In this document: one piece after another, positions 22,435 through 43,700 of the stretch
Position numbering within the stretch: the stretch's first letter is position 1
Layout: each line of letters begins with the position of its first letter
Assembly (NCBI GenBank): GCA_033964015.1
Contig: CM066919.1
Location: 22,289,421 to 22,353,420 of the forward strand
Direction of reading: 5' to 3'
DNA length: 64,000 nucleotides
Source of the DNA: Scolanthus callimorphus
Lineage: Eukaryota > Cnidaria > Anthozoa > Actiniaria > Edwardsiidae
The notes under the pieces: model-generated
The model's database searches: none
What the model saw: only the letters and a program-made list of their open reading frames with translations
What the model was told of the DNA's origin: nothing
Made by a program: the position numbers and the translations under genes

Positions 22435-22515
22435 AACTCAATGAGTGTAAATAAATTGACAAATAGTTTTAGTATAGCACTTTGCAAACTTGATGAAAGC
22501 TCAATTCCAAAGGAA
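22435..22515 (+). repeat. SECIS-like tandem copy 3 (degenerate)
   Basis: ATGA at 22441-22444 and TTTGCAAACTTGATGAAAGC at 22481-22500, with no convincing pairing of the 5' strand. The spacing of the shared 3' word is 174 and 170 bp across the three copies. Confidence 0.45.
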
Positions 22516-22793
22516 TTTCTTGTTTTAGGGAACGAACACAGCATTATTTTAGTATGAACTCTTTAAAAGTGGTCTTCTACCTATTATTCAGAGTAATTTT
22601 TGTATTCACATTTTTTTGTATTAACCAAACACAAGACCACATTCCGATATCTTTTGTCTGCCAGGTACAGTAGCTGCAAGACCATGAAAAAACATAAAAT
22701 TGGGTTGAAACTCAGCGCAACACCAATTCTACACTACCCACACTTTCCATTTGAGAATTTCTGTAGAATTTTTCCTGTGTGATGCATTCCCAC

Positions 22794-23005
22794 AAAGGAT
22801 CCATCTCACCCTACCCATAATGCATTGCTTCGCCGCCATTTTCGATATCAGAGACTCAACAAGTCTTCAGGTTAGAGCATTTTACTGTACAAGCGCAAGA
22901 AAACTAATTATAGTAGAATTCTCATCATTGTCAGTTTCTGATGGTAATGAATCATGTGAACAAAAACAGAGCAATGCATTATGGGCAGGGTGAGATGGAT
23001 CCTTT
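22794..23005. mobile_element. MITE, AAAGGATCCATCTCACCC family, copy 1
   Basis: The ends AAAGGATCCATCTCACCCTA and mirror enclose a near-palindromic 212 bp. A longer copy is at 28046-28400 in ERK intron 5. Confidence 0.75.
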
Positions 23006-26000
23006 AAAAGACCCTGTGTTCATTGGGTGTGGCAAAGTTACAATCTGTTGTTGTGTTTATCTATATGGTAAGAACTTTCAAAATAACACTATTTTTCAAA
23101 ATAACACTAGTTTGCAGTGCTATGACTACATATCACTCAACCAGTTTTAGACCAAATGAATCAGCATTTCATAAGATTGAGTTCACTACTTTTACACATG
23201 TCACACCCATCAAAGTCCTATGGTCTTTACTGTGCGACTACGTCAACCGGGCCATCCTGTAAAAAGTTTGTCATTTGGAGATTCAAACCATTTTAAGGAA
23301 ATTTAATACCTGAACTACGTTTGGCAATGAGTAATTAAGTGTTTTGAAGTTTTTTTCTGCTCATAATTTTCGCAATCTTTAGAGAAAAGCGAATATTTCG
23401 ATGTGTGAGATTCTCAAGAAAGTCAAGACCCTTTGTTCTGTACTCGCTTTCTGATTGGCTAACTTCTTACAAAAAATGGCCCAGTTGATGTAGTCGCACA
23501 GTAATTTGTCAGTCTTATTGTAACAACAACTATAACACTTAACTTTGTCATCAAAATATGATGCCAGATTTATTATTTAATTTACTAATCTATTTTCACA
23601 ATAATATTTATATTGAATCCTAAGAATTAGAACTGGTTCAATTTTTATGTCCATACAATCACCCCTCATTGTATCCTCCTCTAACGAACAGTGCAATTTG
23701 TTTTGTTTTGTGAACAATTTGAAATTGCGTCCTTCACTGTTCTGAAGGATTGAGAGCTGAGAGTAAACGGACAGAATTAAAAGTAACTTTTTGTTGTTCA
23801 TCTCAATACATTTCTATAAACCAAGATAAATGCTTAAGTAATTTAGTGCAACTTTTTACAAACTTAAGTGGAGGTATGATCTTGGTACTTACAAAGATGT
23901 AGTCAACTGTTGCGTACCAAGCTAGCAGAGTTTCTTTCTGTCAGTCTTATTAGCTAGCAAAGTAATTGTTTGCATGTCTGGTATTTCGCATGGTTTTGAT
24001 TTGCGCCAGAGAAATACAAGACACACGAACAGCTAGCTAATAAAAGGCTGACAGGAAGAAATCCCTGCTTACAGGGTATCATTGTGGTATGAGTTTAAAA
24101 TGTCTTCAGATGATAAGAGTCCATACTGATTTCAATGAAGCAAAACATCCAAATATAAGAACATTTTGGGACAAATTTGTGCTTGAGCATTTATCCTGGG
24201 TTGAATATTGGCACTAAAGTAGGCTTTGCAGCATTTTCAGGTTGTCATAAACCTTGCCCTTTCACTAATGCTGTTAACAGAAAATCTAATATTAAAGCAA
24301 GTTTCTGACAAATTAAACACAATGCTTGAATCAACAAACCTAAATTTACAAAATAATATCATTTCAAATCTAATAAACATGTATCACAAAAAGATATTAG
24401 CGAAATCATGGTTTACAAATAACATGCTATGCTTGCATTGTTTTATTTAGAAATATGAAATATAAAACCCAGCAGTAGTTGCTGGGTTGATATAACTATA
24501 TTTTACAGAATATTATTGAAGGGAAAAGACAATATGTTGTATATTTTCACAATTTACAAAAATTAGGTCTATCTTTTAGGGGAAGAATCTAGTTTTTGAA
24601 CAATACAGGTATTAGCTCTACACTTTTGTAAACTATGGTATGATACAGCACTGGTATTTGCTTGTGTTCCATCTCAAGCCTAGATATCAGTGCTTTGTAT
24701 ACGAGGCACTTTCTTAATTGTAATTAATTTTCATTCATTTTCATCAAAAACAAACTCTAGTCAAAATGTTCAAGCCTAGACAAATTAATTTAAATCAAAT
24801 TGCAGTGCAAAACAAAGGCAGGACTAAAATATGCAAGACCAGTGCACTGTTGACTATACTGTTAATTCTAAATGGGAAGTCGAAAAATAATCTGCACCCC
24901 CTGGAAATTTTTATTTACCCACCCTGGAAATACATATTTTTGGAATACTCACCATGGAATTTTGCTCCAGTAACATGGTACCTACTCTGGAATTCCAGTG
25001 CTTTTTGATGACCACCCACCCTGGGAATGCAGATATTAACTACCCAATAACTCTATACCATTATAATATAATTGTTCTGCCATGGATTTCACCTTGAAGG
25101 TGTTATGTCAAAATTCCAACAAATTTAGGGTTCATCAAATCTGGAACCACTATTTCTATTATACAATCCAAGAAATCACAAGCTTCTCTCCACCATTTGA
25201 CACTAGCATTTATCATTTGGGGCTCCAACAAGGTAAACTACAAAATGTTTTTTTGCAATTCTGTATCTGTTCATTGCATACCTACAACTTTAAATTACTT
25301 TGTAGCGGGCACCAAATTTTTGGATAACATCTAGAGATGTCACAATCACTAATTTGTTTGTCAAATGTATATAAATTGGCTCCGTAAATAGGCCTCACGT
25401 CAGGGATTCAGGAGAAATTGATTCTGAAATGTTTTGGAGGAGAGATGATAATTATGGGGAGACATACAATAGTACTAGTAATGTTTCAAGACAATACAGC
25501 AATGCAAGAACCATGGAATAGGAGGAAATATTATAAGCCCTTGCGATGGCCTTCCAAATTATAAGCGCATATGCCAAACAGGTAATCAGGATCAGTACAA
25601 ACACTGGAGGAGTTTTTTCCATGTTCTTCAAATATGTATTGGAGACTGGAAGAACATATTTTAAAACACTGAAAAAGATTCCAGAACTATCCATGTGATT
25701 ACCAATTATTCCTCTAGATTCTCTCCTGCCTTTCAAACCAGAGTTCCGTCAGTTTCTTCTAGAATTAGCATTGGAATAGTTAACTACAAATGGTTCATAA
25801 GACGTATGGAAGTTTATAATGAAATGACTTTTAAATAGGGATGACATTCCTTTGAGCTACACAACTAGTGGAGTTAGCTACCATTGTAAAGCAAGATCCA
25901 TCTGAAAAGAAAAGACACAGACTTATCAAGCTTCTGAAACTTTTGTTATCACATGACTCAAAATTATGGTTGGTTGTTGTTTGCTAAGATAAAACATTGA

Positions 26001-26276
26001 CAGGCATTGCAGAGAAGATGTGCTTGACTACCCATGAATTTAACTGATGAATTCAACTGAATTCAGTGCAAAAACAGTGTTCATTCTAGAAATTTTCTTT
26101 AGTGGGAGTTTACCCCAACTTTCAACTTCAATGTTGGACAGACATTGTCTGATGACTGGCTCTTATTTTTTATCCTTGCTAGCTTGTTAGTCAAACTAAC
26201 ATACTATTTCTTTGCATCAGTTGCTTGTAAAACCATGTACCAAATTCGACAAAAAGGCGGATAGCTAACTCTAACC
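23006..26276. other. Convergent intergenic/3' UTR region
   Basis: Between SELENOH and the ERK stop codon. It holds the repeat at 23408-23515, an inverted repeat at 23925-24075 (GCTAGCTAATAAAAGGCTGA-type arms), a small hairpin (CCCAGCA...TGCTGGG) near 24469-24486, and CCCTGGAATTTCC-like units at 24895-25020. The minus-strand part next to 26276 probably includes the ERK 3' UTR. No gene is supported. Confidence 0.5.
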
Positions 26277-34962
<8,686 letters not shown>

Positions 34963-36449
34963 GTTTGTTCTCTCTCTCTCTCGCTCAACTCACCGCCACA
35001 TGCAAACGAGGCTCGGCTGCCCGGACGCGCCCTGTGGCGTCACGCGAGGGGCATTTGGGTAATGAAGGGGAACGTTGTTGTTTTTACACGGCCCCAGCGA
35101 GTTGCAGCGAGAAAGCGCGCGTGTTTAATACACGGATGTTTTTTCTTGCATCTCACAACGCAATTTTTGTTGCGCTGCGAGTTGCAGCGAAAATCGCGCA
35201 TGTAACACCCTGCAATGCAATATTTTGTTGCGTTGTGACTTGCAGAAAATGTAGAACCGAGCTCTACTCTACTATACTTTTCGCAACTTACTTGCGAGGC
35301 TGAGTTGCTACGTGTAGCATGTCTTGCCAATTTACGACATTGTAATATTGACACGGTTACTTTTAAGTTAAAACGGCTATATAACAACTTGTTGAGATCT
35401 TATTTTAAAATAAGGGATGCATATGTGGTTTGCGACCAAAGTCGCCCACCTGGTCTTAGTCTTCTCTCTTCCAGAATAGCACCACAGGAGTTCCCATCTT
35501 TTAATAAAAAAATTAGTGGTTCATACAGCGGTACGTCAATAAATACACACAGTGCATTTCGTGTTTTATCAAGCAAGGGGTTTATTGGGAGAAACGAAAA
35601 AAAAAAGATTTCTAAAAACATAGTGAAGGCACTAGTATAGTGGAGTGGGGAGTGAATCTGAAAAACCGCTATAAACTTAGAAATACGTTCACTCAAGCGG
35701 AGGGTAAGGCGCTGGGAACGAGGTTGAAATACGTTGTGTAGCACGACTAAATGAAATATTATTGATAACTCTATTCTTTATCTTGCCACATACACTTCGT
35801 GTGATGCCTCGCCAATGTGTCATGTGATGCCACAGTCAACAGCGAAGCACAGTGCATAAAGGAAGAGCGCAGTTTATCCTCTTTCAATGAGTTTGGGGCA
35901 CCTGTGGTCTAACCACTGCCCATTTACTTTCTCTCGACATATAATTCCTCGCTGGGAAGCGTTCCTCTTTGCAGAAGTAGATTCTATGTTATTCTATGCT
36001 AGCCCCTTTTTGTAGCACCAGGAAAGAGGAAAAAAAACACAAAAAAACAAGACAAGACAAAAACAAGAAGGGTAGCAATAATAGCCATTTAATATTAAGG
36101 CAAGGGCGATCATTTTTGTCTGCGGAGGGCGCCTAATAGACTCCTTCGCAGCGTCCAGCGGTCGGAGTCACGCAACGCGCTCCTGCGTGACTCCGAACGC
36201 TGGGGAGGCTCTAGTGAGCACCCCGACCCGTTTCACTAGGGAAGACACACGCATGGGAAGTGTTCGGAATTCACATGGATAGCCACTGGAAATCCAAACA
36301 CTTCCCATTCTTATAACATGGGAAATTCAGCTTTTCCCGTGGTTAGGTTTCTGTAGAAATTCCCTGTGCGCATGCGAGCATAGCCATACATTTTTTTCTT
36401 CGGAGGGCTGTGAGCACCTCGATCTATCTAAACGGCAATTTCATCAGTA

Positions 36450-36602
36450 ACCCAATGGGAAAAGCTGAATTCCAAAGGCACACGCATAGGAAGTGTTCGG
36501 AATTCACATGGATAGCCATGGGAAATCCGAACATTTTCCATGCTTCTACCATGGGAAATTCAGCTTTTCCCATGGATGATGGTTTCTGCAGAAATTCCCT
36601 GT
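36450..36602. mobile_element. CACAGGGAATTTC-family MITE, copy 3
   Basis: Matches 2633-2807 over the GGAATTCACATGGATAGCCA core and keeps the right end AGAAATTCCCTG. The left end is degraded. A half copy precedes it at 36247-36367. Confidence 0.65.
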
Positions 36603-36904
36603 TTGAGTGCCTTACTTAACAAGCTCTAAAACCCCTCATATACTAAATAGGAAAATATACACTTGCTAAAAATACATGTACCACCCTGATAAACCTAAAA
36701 CATAGTTTAATATATTTACAAAAACTAAGTTCTTTGCATGGCCAACATGCAAGAAAATAGCTACTCCAAGCTAGATCCATTTCTATAACCTGCTTACTAT
36801 TATTGGAGAACCCCTTCTTCCGTGGACCATGTTAATCAAAAACCTAAGCATCTAGAGAATTTTTTATAACATGTCAAATCGCATATTGATTACACCGATG
36901 CCTA

Positions 36905-37159
36905 CAGGGCCGTAGCGCTTACTGGGGCGGGGGGGGGGGCCCTGACCCCCAGTTTTCCCCAAACAACCAATAAAACTCCCGATGTTTGCACCCTGCATAT
37001 CAAAGTTCTCCCAAACATGCGGTAATGTGTCACATGCTGGCCTCTAAATTTTCGGCGCGCTTCGCGCGCGAAAGAGTTTAAACTTTCTTTAAAAACTGCC
37101 TTGAGATTTTGTAAATGTCGTCGTCCCCCCCCCAGTTTTGGAGGCTTGCTACGGCCCTG
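36905..37159. mobile_element. hAT-like MITE, CAGGGCCGTAGC ends
   Basis: Ends CAGGGCCGTAGC and GCTACGGCCCTG. It contains a GGCGCGCTTCGCGCG hairpin that also appears twice in 39917-40863. Confidence 0.65.
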
Positions 37160-37294
37160 GCCTAACAAAACTATATACAAGGTATTGCAAATTACTCACG
37201 ACAGTCATCTGAAATCCCCTCTGCAAACTCTCATTCTATATCCCAATCGTCATAACGCGTAAACGTAACGGCTTCCATCAACACACTAGCCGGT

Positions 37295-37435
37295 TCTCCA
37301 GTGGTTTTTGTCGGATATTTGATTGTTTTGGTGCGCGGGATTCCTGTGTCTTCTTCCCCGCGACACAGGAATCCCGCGCGCCAAAAAAATCAAATATCCG
37401 AGAGAGAAAAAAAACGACTGGAGAGCGGGCTAGCA
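37295..37435. mobile_element. Palindromic MITE (GCGCGGGATTCCTGTGTC), copy 2
   Basis: Same core and flanking ATATTTGATT as 13570-13735. Confidence 0.65.
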
Positions 37436-37787
37436 AACTTCACAGACAACACCGTTTTCCTGTGCTCTGCCAGTCAAAACATGAGCCAATCAGGATTTTG
37501 CCTGTTTCGCCTCATGCAGTCGAATGGCTTCCGTGGTCTGAAGGGGATTGGGGTGGGGGGAGATGGCCGCACCCCCTTTTTCGGAAGATTTTCCCATACA
37601 TTTACTGTATCTGCTACGAAAACCACTTCTAGGCCTCTTTTCAAGATCTGCTCCTAGACACGCTAGTTGACTGCTCGTTGCAAAACAAGGCAAACACCTG
37701 ACTGGAGAAACCAGAGAGCACGCGAAAAGTACTTTATTGCTGAAGTGAAGAAAATTAATAACGCTTCCAAGGCTTGATCGAAAATTA

Positions 37788-40700
37788 TTATTGCATTGGA
37801 TACGCCTGGCCTGGCGGATACGCCTGGGGTGGATACGCTGGGTTCTGTTGTCCTCCTTGAGCTACCGCGAAAGCTGGTTGCTGCTGAACGACAACCACGT
37901 TGGTTTGTGTCTGTGTCAGAAAAAAAGATGATACGCACATCATACATTTATCATAAGTGCTAGCCTGCGTAGCAAGCGTTTTATTTGCCTGGGTAGATAC
38001 TGCTTCGCCGTCACCCCATATTTTGCGTGGCCGAATCATCGAAAATCTCTCGTATTTTCACGTATCACGGGAAATTTTGCAAAAACTGTCGAATTGCCGA
38101 CGTTGCAAAACTTCCTTATTAGGAAATCCCCCCTTACCCCTGCCTTACCTTATTTGGATGGTCTGTAAGTATTTTTCCTTATATGTGTAGGGAATGTAGC
38201 ACTAGGAATCAGCTAGCTGATTCTTGAAGACTCTCAAATTTTGCGTGATTCCCAATGTAAAGGGAGCGCTCTTCGCCAATCAGAATCGAGAGAATGAGTA
38301 CAATGTATAACAATGCAACAAATCGCGTGCGTTCAAACACTATCTCGGTCGGGAAAAAGCGCTCTCAAAGCATAATTTTATATACCGTTTCCCGGAAACG
38401 TTGCCCCAAAAAAGTCTATAAGCTTGAAGCGCAAAGGATAATGGGGACACCTAAACTGCTACTGTTTTATTTGAATTCAGACAGTTATCGCAACCACAGG
38501 TAAAAATCATTAAATTTCAGCCCATTTCTAAGCATGTTTGTTTCTAATATTTTTCAGAAATTCAAATAAATCTTTACCTATGCTCCCTGGAGATAGTTCT
38601 AGTCAAGTGACAGCTGAAAGACAAGAATACTCACAGGCGTTTTGCCACAGCAAACCATCACGCATCCGACGATGGAAATGGCGAAACAGATAATTGCGGC
38701 GATAGCAGAATAATCAATATGATATACAGGGTCTCGATAAGGGTCACAGTGTCGCAGGTATTCACTGCAAATTAAAATGTTTCAAGGTAAACAAAAAAAG
38801 CTTGATTATGATGAATGATAATGATGATGGCGATGAATAAGATGATTGTTGATGAATTATGTGATGACAATGAACTACGATGTTCATGATGATGACTATT
38901 ATGATTCATGGATTATTATGATGATGATAAATGATGATGTCCATTTATAATGATGGTGTGATAAAAGATCATGATGATGATGAATGATAATTATGATGAA
39001 TGATAAATGATGTGATGAAAGATGATGGTGTGATAAAAGATAATGATGATGATGAATGATAATTACGATAAATGATGGATGATAATGATAAAAGATAATG
39101 ATCATGATGAATGATAATTATGATGAATGATAAATGATGTCATGAATGATGATGGTGTGATAAAAGATAATGATCATGATGAATGATAATTATGATGAAT
39201 GATGATGGTGTGATAAATGATGGGATGAATGATGATGCTCATGATTATGATGATAAATAATGACACATGATAATGATGATGATGTTTTTAATAATGATGG
39301 TGATGAATGAAGATGATGTTTGATAATAGTGATGAATGATAATTATGATAAATGATGAATGATGTGATGAACCATGATGGTGATGAATGATGATGGTTAT
39401 TATTATTATTATCATCATTATTATTATTATAAATGATAATTATGATGAATGATAAATGATGATGAATGATAAATGATGATGAAGATGATGAATGACAAAT
39501 TATGATGAAACTCAACTCAAAAAGGCATTTGAACTTACATTTAAGTGGAAATCGTCTTTGCCGCAATCGCATTCATTATTACTGTTCATGGTACACTGTG
39601 ATTTGACAATGCTTCCAATAAATGCCCAGATGATCCATGCGATAACCGCAATTACAGCCGGTACAATGCACAGGTAGTGTTGAGAATGGCGAGCACCAGG
39701 TAGAAAACCATCTGTGAAGCAACATTCGCAACTCATTAATAATTCATGCAGCTTAATTAAACAAAGAAAATCATAACCGTGGAGTAGCTCGGAAAACGCA
39801 GTCTTTTGCATATAATTTTGAGACTTTCCTTCTTTTTCTCGGCATTAAATCGTTCGTTTGAGAAGTAATATCAAACACTCGATAGAGTTTTTCATCAGGA
39901 TTTCAAATACATCTAAGGGACCGTTCATTTTTTATCAGGGAGGGGGGGGGGGTGGGGGGAAATGAGGGAGGGGTCACCCAAAAAAATACGGCCTCAAAGG
40001 GGGGGGTCACCCAAAAAAATACGCCACTAAAGGGGGGGGTCACCAAAAAAATACAAGCACATAACAGCGAGGGAAACGAAAAAGTTTGTGTATTTCTTAC
40101 AGCATGCATATGTTTGTTACATGTTTCAATCGCTTATATGTTTCTAAAATACTTAATAAAAATTTCGGCGCGCTTCGCGCGTATGCAGAATTTAACATAT
40201 AATATGCACTGATAGGCCTGCCGGCAGTCTCTATGTTTGAAAGAAACACATTAGGTAAGCGTGAGTTCAACGTTTAGTCATTTGGGCCGCCCTTCAAGCA
40301 CATGAATAATTTCTTCATTGCGGAGCGCATGAAAAATATTACCTAAGGCTCAGGAGCCCTTCGCTAGGAGCTTTCATCTAACCTATATAATATAATTTCC
40401 TGGGCTCCTGACAGGCTTTGTTTACTATACACAAAAAACCATCTACCATTTTCTGAGGCTTGATGAAATGCGGTTATCAAAGTTGGGCGCGCTTCGCGCG
40501 CAAAGAAAGAATTATGTGACCCCTCTTTATGTAAAAATGTCTTCTACTAGGTCAAATAGTGGACCTGAGGTGGGTGTCACGAAAACGTTTAATAGTTCTG
40601 AGGGGAATCGGTTCCTTAGCTTCGACAGAAGTAAGAAAAACGTTAAGAAGAATGAGACTGCATCACTTAGGCAAGAGTCTATCTTACAGGGCAAAGCATT

Positions 40701-43700
40701 TATAAGGGGGGGGGGGGGGGGGGGGGGGGCACAAGAAAAAAATACATTGGATTTTTGGGGCCACCTAAAAAAATACGGACATGAAAGGGGGGGCCACCCA
40801 AAAAAATACAGGGTCTCCCCTCATTTCCACCAGCCCCCCTCCTGATAGAAAATGAACGGTCCCTAAGTCGGTCAAAAACACACTTCCAGTGTTTGGAAAT
40901 CCTGATGAAACACGCTATCTAGTGCTTCATATGGGCGGATTTATTGTGACGTCAGTGTTTACATATTTCAAGCATCCGTGAAAATCAGCAAGCGTAACGG
41001 AGCTACAAAAGAATTGTTCTGAATTTCAATAGCGCCTGGTGAATGAAGCGTAATTAGAAAGTTTTACGTTCGTCATTCAAATTATGAGCGCATGGCGATA
41101 AGTTCAATTTACAAAAAAACATGAGAGGTAATGAGCTTCTTGCCACCCAAGAAATTCAAGGCTATTGAATGCATCTTTGCTCTTGAAAAGTGTAATAAAG
41201 ATGTTCGCGCGATGAAATAATTACTATTCCTAAGAACTTATTAACGTTTACGTTCGTTTTGGAGGCTCTACGCAGATTTTAAAAATGAGTGGATTGCTGT
41301 GTGGCAAACGGTTCATTAGCCCACACATTTTCACCAAAATGAACATTTAACTACGTCCTTACAACTGAAGTTAAACCTTCAAATTTTCAAAGTAGGTTTC
41401 ATTTGCTGTCCGCTATTCATATCAGTGCTGATTATTCGAACTCCTTCAGACATTCTGAATCTAGACCCCGCTTATGCAAATGAGCCCAAACTGTAAACAC
41501 GAAATCCCCCTATACTACATATATTATATTACGTAAGCCATATTAGGGTGATGGCTGCAACAAGATGGTCACAAATTCATATATATCACATATCCAAAAT
41601 CGGGCCAAATTACGTTATTCCAATTTCGCAGTTCTGTCAACTCTACGACGACAAGCATGTCGACTATAAGGGGATGCTCCGCCCAAAAGGTAGCCCGCGC
41701 GCGGATTCGTAAAATAGGACAGTACGTTCTTGGTAGAATCTATGATATCTCTTTTCTGTGTAAATTGAGGACGAGATATCATAGGATTCAAGTCTATTCA
41801 AAGCGTTCAGTCGGTAGATTCCGCCGAAAATAGCACTCAAAAATGCGATATCGCCCTCGTCGCTGCGCGACTCGTGCGACATCGCTTTTTTCGTGCTATT
41901 TTCTTAGCGGAATCTAGCCTCCTGAAGCTTTGAATAATCCTAAAGAGTTGACCCCCAAGTTGCTTACCGCAAGTTGTTGAGCTTGACATAGCCAACAATG
42001 CCCAGGATACCTGAATAATGAGCTGAAACGGGACAAAAGAACAAACAATCATGAGGTCACAGTCTGTTTATGGCTATACTTCATTTCCACGACACATACA
42101 ACAAGCAGTTCATGCAGTGTACCGTTAACGAGAAGGGCATAGGAATTCGCGGTATTACGGCATTCGAACAAATTTGCCTCGGTATTCAGTACTATTGCTA
42201 AAAAGACGCGATATTTGGAAATTCTGATTCCGCTTTCTTTGTGAAGAAAAATCTGAAATGACGGTCATTCGGTATTATGTTTGTCTGTAAGTGAGAAATG
42301 CGGTCAGTCGAATGAAATGATTATTGTAGTGTCTTCTGAGTTCTAAGCACGGTATCGCGGTATTTTGTGATTTTGGGACGCGATATTGCGTTATTCGAAG
42401 GTCTCCTATGCCCGCTATTTAAAGAGCCTGTGTCAGCCGCCATTTTGACAGCATAGCAACATACCAAGTGTGAGGAAAGCATCCATTTCCATCGGCTGAT
42501 TTAGATAATATAGAGCAATGTTCTGATTGAATTTGGTAAATCAAATCTGAAACTTTGTTTTTAGATGTTTAGTAAGAGATTTCTACACGTAATTCGTCTC
42601 CTAATATCAAACGAAAACAATAACAAAGGAGTGGCTGACACAGGCTCTTTAATCTCATCAGTTTGGTGATAGAACAAATCGGCTAACGGTGTGTTTTCAT
42701 CTTGTTGCCAACAAATTTTGTTAGTTCTGCACGTACACTCGTGTACTCGGCCGAGTGAGAAAGAAATTTGACAATCAATTGCCGGGGGGGCGACTCCCAT
42801 ATTTTTTAACCGGGGATGATCGTCGGAAATTTTGAGTTTCACCCCTAAAAGATACCAAACATGGCGGGCCATGGTGTGGCTCAAAAAATTTATTACCCTA
42901 AAAGATACCCCTAAAAGATGAGGTCTTATGTGCCAAGTAGGCGCGAAGAACACAGGTAACAGGTGAAAGATACCCATTCCGTGTTTGTTTCTAATTTATC
43001 GTCTTCTCATCGAATAATCTCTCTTTCTTACACGGTTTTTAGAAGCACCATGATCATGGGAAAAAACAATTTGGACACATAGTTTCGGCCCCTAAAAGAT
43101 ACCAATCTCCCTAAAATTTATTGAAGATTAAGATCACCCTAAAAGAGACCAAGGCCCGTGATTTTAACCCCTAAAAGATACGACGATCATCCCCGGTTAA
43201 AAATATGGGAGTCCCCCCCCCCCCCCCGGATCAATTGTAACCATCCAAAGTAATAATCACAACAAGATGTAAAACACCGTTAGCCGATTTGGTCTATTAC
43301 ATGGAAATCTCGGATTGGGGCCTTTTTGTCTCTACACCGGTCGGGAAAACAAGTTGTACTAGCGTGCGCCTTCGATATAATAATATCAGATATTGTTTTT
43401 TTTTAATATGGCCCCCACTATACTTCTCTACAATTTGCATCATTCATGAGTAAAAATTGTACCCCGTTACTTTTGGTTTTATATTTTTAAAATCAGTCAG
43501 AATCATGGAATCTGCGTGTAGCAAAAATATATATAAAGCACTCAATTCAGAACCGCTCAAATCCAATAGGCTATTTTAAAAACACGCTGAAAAAAAAATG
43601 AAAACCCATACATGTAAATCAATAACAAAAACAGAAACAGAAATTAAGTTCTATTACATATCAAGATTAGCCTTAACATTTCAGTACCAAGGATATGAAG

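Larger units (their letters stand above)
34963..37787. other. Intergenic between ERK promoter and gene A
   Basis: Holds the ERK upstream region (a CTCTCTCTCTCGCTC tract near 34973-34985), TTGCAGCG/CGCTGCAA-rich palindromic DNA at 35080-35250, an inverted repeat around 36130-36200 (CGGAGTCACGCA), CACAGGGAATTTC copies at 36247-36367 and 36450-36602, a hAT-like MITE at 36905-37159 and the palindrome at 37295-37435. No gene. Confidence 0.55.

Noticed and set aside
25452..25736. 94-aa hydrophobic minus ORF
   Set aside because: Lies in the probable ERK 3' UTR, with no homology or splice context.
38899..39572. His/Ile-rich minus ORFs
   Set aside because: Products of the GAT simple repeat in gene A intron 3.
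41664..41882. 72-aa minus ORF
   Set aside because: Sits in an inverted repeat within gene A intron 2.
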